Program-made: the position numbers and the translations under genes
In this document: one piece after another, positions 24,276 to 33,968 of the stretch
Layout of the letters: each line of letters opens with the position of its first letter
Position numbering within the stretch: the stretch's first letter is position 1
NCBI RefSeq assembly: GCF_041734735.1
Contig: NC_134898.1
Location: forward strand, 48,733,439 to 48,797,438
Direction: 5' to 3'
Source of the DNA: Babylonia areolata
Taxonomy: Eukaryota > Mollusca > Gastropoda > Neogastropoda > Buccinidae
Length of the DNA stretch: 64,000 nt
Notes under the pieces: model-generated
What the model was told of the DNA's origin: nothing
Database searches by the model: none
Seen by the model: the letters and a program-made list of their open reading frames with translations, nothing else

Positions 24276-26425
24276 TGAAGTTGTATTTGTTGTTCTCGGT
24301 TTTTTTGGGGATTTTTTATGATAAAGCGTGAACGCCACAGATTTCCGAGATTTACGATTCTCACGTGCCTCTCCAATGTGGCCTTGCGAGATGTCAACTC
24401 AGGCAGACCTACTGGGCCCTTCAACATTCGCTCAACTCTCCATATCGTAACGTCAGTGGACTGAGAAAAGGCAAACTGCTCTCATCACAAAACAGAAAGG
24501 CAAAAATAATTCGGATTTTCAAGCTCACAGGTATAAAAACTGTTGTCTTGTTTGTGCCATTCCCTCTGCTTAGATTGTCAAAAACAGAAATAAATAAGTA
24601 AATAAATAAATAGATAAGTAGATAAATAAATAAGTTGATAAATTAATACAGTAGAATAAGTGAAATAAGGACAAGCTCATATTTTTGTAGTTTCCACCCA
24701 AAACAAAACTTTGTAGGTATGACACTGATTTTCATTCATACAAAATAAGATAACCTAATGTGTTCTGTAGTTTCCCAGAAAACAAAATTCCACAATGAAT
24801 TATGTAGTCAGCTTTGTAATCATTGTTGAGGATTCTCTAATGTAACTGCTAAAATGTAACCGAAAACTTTTCACAACCTTATCAAGCAGAATGAATGTAT
24901 GCAGATGGTAGACATGCCCAGTGGGGATGCCGGGGGTCATTCAGTATGAATAGCATCCCCGCCTTCTGGAAATTATGTGCTAGAAATTTCTTCTTTTCTA
25001 CCACTGTTTGTTTCTGCCTTTTTTCATTCTTCACTGTTGTCATTTTTTCTGCCTTCTCAGTCCATCCCCCTTTCTTTTTTCAAGCTAGCCTTCTCTTTTC
25101 CACAGTGTATGATGTACTATGATGTGAATCAGTGAAGTGTTATTTGTTGAAGTCAGTGGAATGTATACATCAGGTTGGTAATTTCATTCTTCTAGTTGTC
25201 TTGTTTTATTCTATTTATAAACATTCTCAAGTGAGAAGTACTTGCACTCTTTTCTACTTCATTGTGGACACATGAATACAATTTTTTTTTAAATGGCGGA
25301 GGTGTATGGTTCCAGAACCGTAACTGTATGGTGCCACGAGAATGATAATAATAAGAAGAAAGATGACAATAATAGTGAAAACAGGTCATTAATAGTCAGT
25401 AATGACGGCTGACCTTCCAATTTGAAGATTTGAAAACATTCTCATTATTATTATTAAGTTTATTTACATAGCGCCTAATCAAATAATTTTTCTCCAAGCA
25501 TTTCACATTGGCAATAATATCCAAACATACAAAAACAATGTATTAAAATATGCATGTTGATCCAGCGAAAAAGCAAACGAGCCAAAATATAACAAGACAC
25601 TACATCAAAAGTGATGACAACAATAATCCAGTACACACAGCACCCCTCTTGCAAAACACGCAGTTTGAAGGGACGTGACTAACGGGCAAAATTCGGTCAG
25701 GGCAGAAAGATTTCCTGAGGATACCAACACTCTGTTTCTTAACGTCAAACACTCAAGTCAGCAGTGTTTAATTTGGGTAATGCCCCACTATTAAAATGTT
25801 ATGAATTTCATCAAACTGACCTGGATGGCCAAGAAAGACAAGTCAGAACTCGGAAACAATTTACTCCAAGGACATGGAAGTTTATGCAAAGGAAGTACAC
25901 ATATCCAAATACATTTCTCATGCGCGCGCGCACGCACGCACGCACACAGGCCGTAAAAGGTGGTAAAGAAAATATTAACAATGTGGACACTTATTTCGTG
26001 TCTAAAAAGCAGGCAAGATTGATTTGTAACATTTTTAAGCAAACCTTATTTTCATTTGAAAGGACAGTAGTTTTATCTATATTTAGATGCAATCAAATTT
26101 CGAAAGTTTGGAGAGAGAGAGAGAGAGAGACGGAGGGGGAGGAGGGTTGGGTGTGTGTGTGTGTGTGTGTTAGCGGGAAAGGGGGGGTGGGAGGAAATCT
26201 TGCTTTGGAATATTTCTCTCAGAAACCGTATTTAAACTTCTGCCATTAATAGAAAAATAGTGTTGCTGTTGGTTGTGGTATAGCAGTATTTGTTGTTCCT
26301 GGGTTTTCTTCTAGAGTGCGTGCATGCGTGCCAGCATGTTTCAAATCGTAAGCATATGTTTGTGTATGTTTCTTCGTGCCATTGTAAAGAGCTTCAAGAA
26401 CATGTAGTATAACAAAATGTCTCAA

Positions 26426-26456
<31 letters not shown>

Positions 26457-26578
26457 GCATGTGTGTGTGTGTGTGTGTGTGTGTATTCACGTGCTTATTT
26501 TCCCATATCGTTTACAGATTAGTCTGTTCCACATCCTTTCGTTTAAACATTTTACACGTGAACGGTTGAACCATAAAG
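24081..26578. other. Non-coding left part of unit A
   Basis: No convincing gene. It holds a GGT/GT repeat (24220-24273), a run of AAATA repeats (24590-24630), a LINE-3'-end-like fragment with TTTACATAGCGCCTAATC at about 25460, and GT/GA tracts at 26110-26172 and 26455-26484. All recur in unit B. Confidence 0.6.
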
Positions 26579-26647
26579 ATGTCACGATATGTGCATAGCA
26601 GTTTTGTTGGTTTGTTTTTGTTTCAGATCAAACTATATTGTTTGACG

Positions 26648-28750
26648 ATGGCATCTCCTGTATCCACGGGGCCCGAGGAAATAAATTTTAAATTGTTTGA
26701 AGCCTGTCAGCACGGAACCTGGGAGGACGTCAAACGTCAGCTGGAGAGAGGGGCATCGTTTGATAGCGTAGCCCAGGATTTTAGGAACCCTCTGCACTAT
26801 GTTGTCATGGGAAACAACACAGAGGTGGCTACCAAAATGTTCAGCACACCAGAAATCGACCTTGGGTCCATGTTTTACAAGGCGTCTTTGAAGGACGAGA
26901 CCCCTCTGCTTATGGCCTGTGAACGTGGTCATGCAGAGCTGGTGGAACTGTTCATCAAGAACGGGGCTATGACGTACATGGTGATCACAAAGACAGGCGC
27001 GAAAACCCCTCTTCATGTTGCATGCATGCACGGGCATAATTCTGTTGTGCAAAGACTCCTTGAACATCCCAATACTAACGTGAATGCCAAGGACTTCTGG
27101 CATGACACACCTTTGATCAAGGCGTGTGAAAAAGGATATACTGAGGTGGTCAAAACCCTCCTTGAAAACGGAGCGAGATTGAACTACCAAAATTTGGCCG
27201 GTGATACTATTCTTCACATAGCTGTCAGCAGAGAGCGTTGGGAAATGATGGATCTGATCCTCGAGAGATCTGGCGTGGACGTTTGTAGGTACAACAACAC
27301 ACAGTATACCGCCCTCAACATTGCATGCTGCCGAAGCAACGAGCAGGCTGTTGAAAAACTTTTGGCCCGTGGATCTGACCCTAACACCGTAGCTAGTGAT
27401 CAGCACACACCACTTCAAAATGCTTGCAAAGGAGGCCTGCTGAACGCAGTTAGGTCACTTCTCAATCGAGGGGCGATGCTAGACACAATCAATGACATAA
27501 ATAAGTGGACAGCTCTGTGTTTCGCTTGTCATGCTGGACACAGCAGTATTGTCAGACTTCTCCTTGATCGTGGTGCAAAACTGGATGTGGCAAAGGCATG
27601 CGATCCCATTGATCTGGCAAGAAGAGGACGACATGAAAGCGTAGTCAAGATGCTGTCGGACCATGTTAGAATCTTGTATTCATCATGCAGCCCCAGAGAG
27701 TACATTCTCTCACCCGCAGCAGCCCAGACTTCCAGCAACGTTTCACATCTGACAGACGCAATGAAGAACTGTTTTAGTGGCGCAGATTCCGCAAATACTG
27801 TGGAAAAAGATGCTGTAAATACTGATGGAAAGGATGCTGTAAATACTGGTGGAAATGTTGCTGCAAATACTGTGGAAAAGGATGCTGTAAATACTGATGG
27901 AAAGGATGCTGTAAATACTGATGGAAAGGATGCTGCAAATACTGATGGAAAGGATGCTGTAAATACTGGTGGAAAGGATGCTGTAAATACTGGTGGAAAG
28001 GATGCTGTAAATACTGATGGAAAGGATGCTGTAAATACTGATGGAAAGGATGCTGCAAATACTGATGGAAAAGATGCTGTAAATACTGATGGAAAGGATG
28101 CTGTAAATACTGATGGAAAGGATGCTGTAAATACTGGTGGAAATGTTGCTGCAAATACTGATGGAAAGGATGCTGCAAATACTGATGGAAAGGATGCTGT
28201 AAATACTGATGGAAATGTTGCTGTATATACTGGTGGAAATGTTGCTGCAAATACTGTGGAAAAGGATGCTGTAAATACTGATGGAAAGGATGCTGTAAAT
28301 ACTGATGGAAAGGATGCTGTAAATACTGATGGAAATGATGCTGCAAATAGTGGGGAAAAGGATGCTGCAAATAGTGGGGAAAAGGATGCTGCAAATACTG
28401 TGGAAAAGGATGCTGCAAATACTGTGGAAAAGGATGCTGCAAATAGTGGGGAAAAGGATGCTGTAAATACTGTGGAAAAGGATGCTGCAAATACTGTGGA
28501 AAAGGATGCTGCAAATAGTGGGGAAAAGGATGCTGCAAATAGTGGGGAAAAGGATGCTGCAAATACTGTGGAAAAGGATGCTGTAAATACTGTGGAAAAG
28601 GATGCTGTAAATACTGTGGAAAAGGATACCAGAAAGGAAAAGATGACAGAAATACTGAGCGAAAGGATGTCGGAAGTACTGGGGAAGCGAAAGATGATGC
28701 TGAAAATAGAGGGAAAGGATACCAGTAAATTCCAAGGAGAACTGTGCTGA
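26648..28750 (+). CDS. Ankyrin protein ANK4 with 35 x 8-residue tail (700 aa)
   Basis: The start is the ATG at 26648, shared with ANK3 and ANK5 (MASPV, with CAG-ATCAAA acceptor-like sequence 21 bp upstream). Residues 1-345 are about ten ankyrin repeats (NPLHYVV, TPLLMAC, TPLHVAC, TPLIKAC, TILHIAV, TALNIAC, TPLQNAC, TALCFAC). The linker carries LSPAAAQTSSNVSHLTD. Residues 381-660 are 35 octapeptides (AVNTDGKD, AANTVEKD, AANSGEKD and similar). The last 40 residues are read in a different frame from ANK5: ANK4 has one G fewer just after the repeats (GAAAAGATGAC against GAAAAGGATGAC), giving MTEILSERMSEV instead of the continued repeat. AATAAA is at 28784. There is no signal peptide. Function unknown. 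Confidence 0.87.
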   Translation: MASPVSTGPEEINFKLFEACQHGTWEDVKRQLERGASFDSVAQDFRNPLHYVVMGNNTEVATKMFSTPEIDLGSMFYKASLKDETPLLMACERGHAELVELFIKNGAMTYMVITKTGAKTPLHVACMHGHNSVVQRLLEHPNTNVNAKDFWHDTPLIKACEKGYTEVVKTLLENGARLNYQNLAGDTILHIAVSRERWEMMDLILERSGVDVCRYNNTQYTALNIACCRSNEQAVEKLLARGSDPNTVASDQHTPLQNACKGGLLNAVRSLLNRGAMLDTINDINKWTALCFACHAGHSSIVRLLLDRGAKLDVAKACDPIDLARRGRHESVVKMLSDHVRILYSSCSPREYILSPAAAQTSSNVSHLTDAMKNCFSGADSANTVEKDAVNTDGKDAVNTGGNVAANTVEKDAVNTDGKDAVNTDGKDAANTDGKDAVNTGGKDAVNTGGKDAVNTDGKDAVNTDGKDAANTDGKDAVNTDGKDAVNTDGKDAVNTGGNVAANTDGKDAANTDGKDAVNTDGNVAVYTGGNVAANTVEKDAVNTDGKDAVNTDGKDAVNTDGNDAANSGEKDAANSGEKDAANTVEKDAANTVEKDAANSGEKDAVNTVEKDAANTVEKDAANSGEKDAANSGEKDAANTVEKDAVNTVEKDAVNTVEKDTRKEKMTEILSERMSEVLGKRKMMLKIEGKDTSKFQGELC
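27788..28627 (+). repeat. Coding minisatellite of ANK4, 24-bp unit x 35
   Basis: Unit consensus GATGCTGTAAATACTGATGG plus four bases, encoding A-V/A-N-T/S-D/V/G-G/E-K-D. Because 24 is divisible by three and the unit has few stops, all six frames are largely open; the minus-strand open frames over it are artefacts. Paralogue ANK5 has 18 units. Confidence 0.95.
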
Positions 28751-29684
28751 AAACGTGACAAAAAGATGCTGGGATCTCAAAATAATAAACTGAGTCCTTG
28801 CCATCTTTTTCTTCTTCTTCCAAACAAGTTTTGGCAGATGAAAAATGCGTTAAATATAGACAAACGCACGCTGTTAGTTTTTGCTTTGATAGAAATGTAG
28901 ACATCTCACATTAAGACTGGAATTTCAGAAACCCCAGTTAGCGACTCCTGAAATAGTATGGTCCACCAGAGGCATTTGCTCGGTTTTCTGGACCATTCGT
29001 TTGCTACGAACGCTGTGTGTGCCTTAGCCAGTATCGTGGAAAGGTAGGATAACCAGACGGCATTAAAAAAAAAAAAAATCATGTCGAAGAGGTGGCTATC
29101 GCTATTCTCAGCTGAGTGTCATGGGCGTGGTCTGTATGGATTCAGCGTTGATGCTTCAGAGCTCATCACGGTTCTTTTTATGTGTGCAAAGACAAGACTT
29201 GAGACGGTCTATACTTTCGCCAGTGAAGGGCCAAGAAAGATCAACGTGAAGGCAGGTGTTGCAATGTATCGGAACAACCGTGTCCTTTAATCTTTCACTT
29301 TTCAAACCCCTGACATTTTTTTCGGTACATATGTTTCTTTTATCTTTCACTTTTATAATTCATTTAACCAGTTTTTGTTCAGTGTAAAAGCAAACGTGTG
29401 AAATGAAAAACAAAACGGACATAAAAAAAGTTTCGTGTGTGTGTGTGCGTGCGTGCGTGTGCGCGCACATGTTCGTGCGTTAGTTTCTTGGTGGCATTTT
29501 GTATGTTAGTGTGAAAAATTTAACCTTTCTCAGGTGGAAGGGAATGAATTTTAATGTTAGCAAGACAACCACAGCCAGAGAAGCAACGACCCAGTTAAGA
29601 CATTGGCACACTGGAAGAGGCAAACATTTTGATTGATTAGTATTTGACTTGGAAGAGATCTTTCTGAACAAGAATGCTGCTTCG

Positions 29685-29747
<63 letters not shown>

Positions 29748-30648
29748 AATAAATATATATATATATATGTGTGTGTGTTTTCCTGCAGTCTCGAAACGCT
29801 TCTTGTGGTAATCATTTCACGTATCAATCCGTGTCTGTTGAGTAATGATAAATCCAAAGGAATGGAGGTAACGAGATCCTCTTCAATCATGTTTGGGTTT
29901 GTGGATTGATCGCCCACGCTTTCTCACATTCCGAGAAAAAGTGGGGGTTGGGGGGTCGTCCCCACGCTTTCTCTGGTCGTTCCCCTGCCATGCTTTCTAT
30001 GTTTCCATGACTCTCCAACATGCATGCTGGACTGCAGGCCTTAAAGTTGTCATGCACAATTTTCCAGTTTGGGTCGCTGAGAAAAAAACTGCTTTTCATA
30101 ATTGACACACACATCTACATAACTCAATTCTTCTTTCGTTTAAAGTTATGAGGAAAGTGAAGCCATTGAAGTCGTACTTTGTTTGACTCGGAGCGAGAAA
30201 GAATCATTCAGAGCGCATGCACCGACTGACTAGTGTGTTCTTCAGGGACCTGCAGGAGACTGCAAGGTATATCAGTTGGAATTCTCGGTCATTTCCCTTT
30301 ACTCTATAATGTTGAAATATTTTAGGATAATGAATATCTGAATTATGGTCGACGTTTGCACAAAACAAAAAGGTCGTTCACATTCAAAAATACATTTCCC
30401 TGTGTGCAAATCCAAAACTGCAACAGAAGATTGCCGACACAGAGAACCAGTATTAGCTTGATATTTTAAATGTCTTTATTTTTTAAATCTTAGAAAATTG
30501 GTGTTTCCAGTATAAAGTGGAAAATATTTTAAATTCTGAAATAGAGAGCCTTCCATCAGAAACTGAAAGCCAACAGTACAGTCCAAATATAGGTAACAAT
30601 ACGTCCGACATTTCGGAGCATAGTCCTGATTAACTGATTGTGGCAATT
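28751..30648. other. 3' flank of ANK4; no further gene seen
   Basis: It aligns with 47563-49459 downstream of ANK5, including a small open frame (29081-29290; MSKRWLSLFSAECHGRG) that is disrupted differently in the two copies and so is probably not coding. CA/CT/TA tracts are at 29688-29768. Confidence 0.55.
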
Positions 30649-30650
30649 CT

Positions 30651-31862
30651 ATTATACTATAATTGTATAATGTAACTTAGGTGATGTCTACATGTCAGTT
30701 TTACTCAGTCCATGATTGTCTATATACTGATGTGTTTGTAAACGTATGAAAGTATGCAACATGTATGTATATGAAACATAAGTGTGTTTGTATTAGCTAT
30801 AATTGGCTGTGTGTATGTGTATTTGTATTTCATTTTATCAGAACAGATTTCTCTGTGTGAAATTCGGGCTGCTCTCCCCAGGGAGAGCGCGTCGCTACAC
30901 TACAGCGCCACCTTTTTTTTGTATTTTTTTCTGCGTGCAGTTTTATTTGTTTTTCCAATTGTGACCTTTGCCGGCACTCAGAAGCACAATATGTGACCTC
31001 TGTCGGCGCTCAGAAGCACAAACTTGGTTAAACTGCACAGTGTTGATTATTTGTATTTGGATTTCTTTTTGTATCACAACAGATGTCTCTGTGTGAGTTT
31101 TGGGCTGCTCTCCCCAGGGAGAGTGCGTCGCCATACTACAGCGCCACCCCCTTTTTTTTGTTGTTGTTTTTTTTCCTGCGTGCAGTTTTTTTTAATTTGT
31201 TTTTACTATCGAAGTGGATTTTTCTTCAGAATTTTGCCAGGAACAACCCTTTTGTTGCCGTGGGTTCTTTTACGTGCGCTAAGTGTGTGCTGCACATGGG
31301 ACCTCGTTTTATGGTCTCATCCGAATGACTAGCACCCAGACCACCACTCAAGGTCTAGTGGAGGGGGAGAAAATATTGGCGGCTGAGCCGTGATTCAAAC
31401 CAGCGCGCTCAGATTTTCTCACTTCCTATGTGGACGCGTTACCATCACTAGACCATCACTCCACTCACTCTATGCTAATAGGTTATTTGTCACATTATCA
31501 ATTCACTAATTTCAGCTTGAGTTTGACTATTGTTCAGAGAATAAACAGTGAGTTTGACTATTGTTCAGAGAATAAACAGTTCAACTTCTAGTTTATTTAT
31601 GTGTATTATTGTATGGGTTTAGTCTATAATGATCTGATATGTTACTGTTTGTTTTCCTGAAAATTATGTCAACAAACAAGATAAAACAAACAAAAAAACT
31701 AGACTACTTGTTCATCTTTTGCTTGGCAACTTGCCTTCTGTGACAGCCTTTTAACTAAGTCAGTGTGGCTATGTTGAATCATGTTTGAAAGGGCATATGT
31801 TGATAATAGAATGGACACACTGCATGCTCATTCCACATATTTCTCTCTCTGTCTGTCTGTCT
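30651..31862. repeat. Segmental block C (pairs with 55533-56600)
   Basis: Starts at ACTATAATTGTATAATGTAA and ends near CATGCTCATTCCACAT. Relative to C' it has an extra 5'-truncated S1 SINE piece (about 30817-30960), a duplicated CAGAAGCACAA-containing 33-bp stretch (30961-31022), and a 31-bp tandem duplication around 31527-31580 (GAGTTTGACTATTGTTCAGA twice). No gene. Confidence 0.88.
31047..31464 (-). mobile_element. S1 SINE, near full length
   Basis: Reverse-oriented S1 copy from a tail-like ATTTGTATTTGG to a tRNA-like head ending CCATCACTCCAC. It contains GGGAGAGTGCGTCGCC, GAAGTGGATTTTTCTTCAG and CTCAAGGTCTAGTGGAGG. The orthologous copy in block C' is at 55801-56206, so insertion predates the C duplication. 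Confidence 0.8.
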
Positions 31863-31867
31863 CCCCA

Positions 31868-32500
31868 CCCCTCACACCCCCAACAGAAATTAGGTAACCA
31901 TGCACACCCGCGTCGAGTGAGGAAAATCGGAGCTGAATGCATTTCCCAGGGATACAGCACAACACAAATCCCAGACACAGCTCGAACCCGAATCACTGGT
32001 GAACACTGGTATCATGTGGAGATGTGGAGTGATGGCCTTGAGGTAACGCGTCCGCCAAGGAAGCGAGAGAATCTGAGCGCGCTGGTTCGAATCACAGCTC
32101 AGCCGCCGATATCTTCTCCCCTTCCACTAGACCTTGAGTGGTGGTCTGGACGCTAGTCATTCGGATGAGACAATAAACCGAGGTCCCGTGTGCAGCATGT
32201 ACTTAGCGCACATAAAAGAACCCACGGCCACAAAAGGGTTGTTCCTGGCAAAATTCTGTAGAAAAATCCACTTCGATAGGAAAAACAAATAAAACTGCAC
32301 GCAGGAAAAAAAAAGAAAAGAAAAAAAAGGGTGGTGCTGTAGTATAGCGACGCGCTCTCCCTGGGAAGAGCAGCCCGAATTTCACACTGATAAATCTGTT
32401 GTGATAGTAAGAAATACAAATACAAATACGAGTACAAATCAGAAGTCCAGCGTCTAACCTGCACTCAGCCACGGCTCAGTAGTGCATTGCACTCCAACAA
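31868..32500 (-). mobile_element. S3 SINE split by an S1 SINE
   Basis: S3 sequence at 31868-32012 (AGGTAACCATGCACACC, GAGTGAGGAAAATCGGAG) continues at 32441-32500 (CAGAAGTCCAGCGTCTAAC). In the unbroken copy at 21240-21280 the two are adjacent. The intervening 32024-32440 is S1, with ATCA at both edges as a possible short target repeat. Confidence 0.65.
32024..32440 (+). mobile_element. S1 SINE, full length, tRNA-derived
   Basis: Plus-strand copy with a tRNA-like head: GATGGCCTTGAGGTAACGCG (box-A-like, 32031-32050) and GGTTCGAATCA (box B, 32084-32094). The spacing and extra stem between them are like tRNA-Ser/Leu. It has a conserved body and an (AAATAC)n tail at 32412-32440. Length is about 415 bp. 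Pol III transcription from the internal boxes is the family expectation. It reads as the youngest of the nested pair here. Confidence 0.82.
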
Positions 32501-32756
32501 CTCTTGATAACAATAAATCTTTTCATCGAAATGTTTGCTACACAGCTCCCCTGGAGTGCATGTGACCACATTCAAATTATACGTAAAATCCAATCACTGA
32601 AATAACTTTTCATGTGAACATTATAAGCGTATATGTACGCCATGGACATACTGCCCAGAGAAATATCTGAGTGAATAACCTTTCCAAAAAATGAAAGGGA
32701 CTAATAGCCACACCCTCACACACATTTACATGATAAATTACGGTACGAACAAAACG

Positions 32757-32789
<33 letters not shown>

Positions 32790-32953
32790 ACATACGCACG
32801 CGCGCGCACACACACACACACACATTCACACACACACACGCAACCGCACACACACACTTCCGGTCAACAACGTGGAAACAGTAGGACAGGCTCTACGGCT
32901 CTAATTGTCAATAACTGGATCTTGCTTATTATGTTCAATTCAAATCAACTGGA

Positions 32954-33440
32954 ATGCCGTCACCAAAGAAAGGCAGAAAAGATAGATATTACGCAGTCAG
33001 TAAAGGCCGAAAGATCGGAATCTTCAGAACGTGGAACGACGCTGCACGCTCAGTAACGGGATTCCCCCAAGCTGCTCACAAGGCCTACAACAGCCTAGAT
33101 GAGGCTGAGACAGCAATGAAGCTCGCCGGTCACAGTGAACCGATGGTTTTCGGTGCTGGTGAGTACAACGAGATTGGAAATGAAAATGAGATTGCAAATG
33201 AATATGAACCTGAATCTGAAAATGACACACTGCAAAACATGGCAATAAGCGAAGAATTGGCATGCGTTTGTGGAAAAATAACAGACGAACGAACCTTACG
33301 ATGTTCTGACTGCCCCAGAAAAGTGCACTATGCCTGCACTGAGCTCCCTGTGTACCAACTGTGCATATTTGCAAAAACACAGCGGAAATATACATGCAAT
33401 GAATGTTTCTTCGATGGACATTATGATGTACAGAGGCCAG
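32954..33440 (+). CDS. LINE2 ORF1, N-terminal part: hybrid-binding domain + PHD-like finger
   Basis: Residues 10-55 (YYAVSKGRKIGIF, TWNDAARSVTGFP, EAETAM) match the RNase H1 N-terminal hybrid-binding/viroplasmin domain, which grips RNA:DNA duplexes. Residues 97-155 hold a C4HC3-like finger (CVCGK, CSDCPRKVHYAC, CNEC). An acidic N/E-rich linker (about 70-90) separates them. After the finger the reading frame runs into unrelated inserted sequence; the original continues at about 33780 (ENIEELLQTTRTDLIKHDV). I know of PHD and esterase domains in CR1-group ORF1 proteins; I do not recall a hybrid-binding domain there. Confidence 0.7.
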
Positions 33441-33779
33441 TATTCCAGCCGTCACTCAGTGGAAACCTCAGAGGCAACGCCTTAAAGGTCCAGAAGAAAC
33501 GCTTTCGTCTTGATGTCAGGGGGAACTACTTCTCAAACAGAGTGGTGACACAGTGGAACAGTCTCCCAGACTCCGTGGTCCTGGCGCCGTCTGTCAACGC
33601 CTTCAAGAGCCGTCTGGATAAGCATTGGATGGACCTACCTCGTCTGTACAACCCGTCTTGCCAGAGTAACTGATTTGGTTTAGTCGCGCTCGCCACGCAT
33701 GCAACCAATTCAGTGACAGTTTTGGAACACGAACAGGCCTCGGGAGAGGCCTAAATCGTCGACCGTCAAAGTCAAGTCA
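33440..33779 (+). mobile_element. 3' end of another LINE inserted in LINE2 ORF1
   Basis: The translation RFRLDVRGNYFSNRVVTQWN and SLPDSV, SVNAFKSRLDKHW is a typical LINE ORF2 C-terminus, followed by TGA (33671), a short 3' UTR and a GTCAAAGTCAAGTCAAG tail. ORF1 sequence resumes immediately afterwards. The left border is placed approximately. Confidence 0.65.
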
Positions 33780-33968
33780 AGAAAATATCGAAGAATTGCT
33801 TCAGACAACTAGAACAGATCTGATCAAGCATGACGTAATTAAAGATGACGCAAAAATCATGGACGTCACACTTATGGAACAAGTTCTGAAGAGCCAATAT
33901 CAGACACGTCCACTCTGCGAAATCTAGAGTCTTCTGTCTGCAACCTGTCATCTTTTATTGCTGACTCA

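Larger units (their letters stand above)
23237..30648. repeat. Segmental duplication unit A (pairs with 32679-49459)
   Basis: It starts at ACCTTTCCAAAAAAAATG and ends at GTGGCAATTCTAT. Every landmark recurs in order in unit B: the CA tract, the TTATCGTATTTTTTGATAAAG palindromic region, S1 SINE remains, the GT tract, ANK4 and the 3' flank. Unit A lacks the three LINEs inserted into unit B and so shows the ancestral arrangement. Confidence 0.92.

Noticed and set aside
26579-26647. Upstream in-frame ATG at 26579 as the ANK4 start
   Set aside because: The 23 extra residues would cross a TTTGTTTCAG acceptor-like site. The MASPV start at 26648 is shared with ANK3 and ANK5 in the same context.
27529-28904. 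Minus-strand open frames of 350-410 codons over the ANK4 tail
   Set aside because: Produced by the stop-free 24-bp repeat. They do not extend into a domain and have no counterpart start conserved with ANK3.
31083-31328. Recurrent open frame with EFWAALPRESAS and NNPFVAVGSFT
   Set aside because: It recurs wherever the S1 SINE lies and reflects SINE sequence, not a protein.
32024-32110. Functional tRNA gene
   Set aside because: Box A and box B are present, but the acceptor stem and anticodon arm do not form a clean cloverleaf by eye, and the sequence continues into a SINE body with a tail.
33440-33673. C-terminal part of the 239-codon open frame as genuine LINE2 ORF1 sequence
   Set aside because: The motif RFRLDVRGNYFSNRVV belongs to a LINE ORF2 C-terminus, with its own 3' UTR and tail, so it is an insertion and not part of ORF1.
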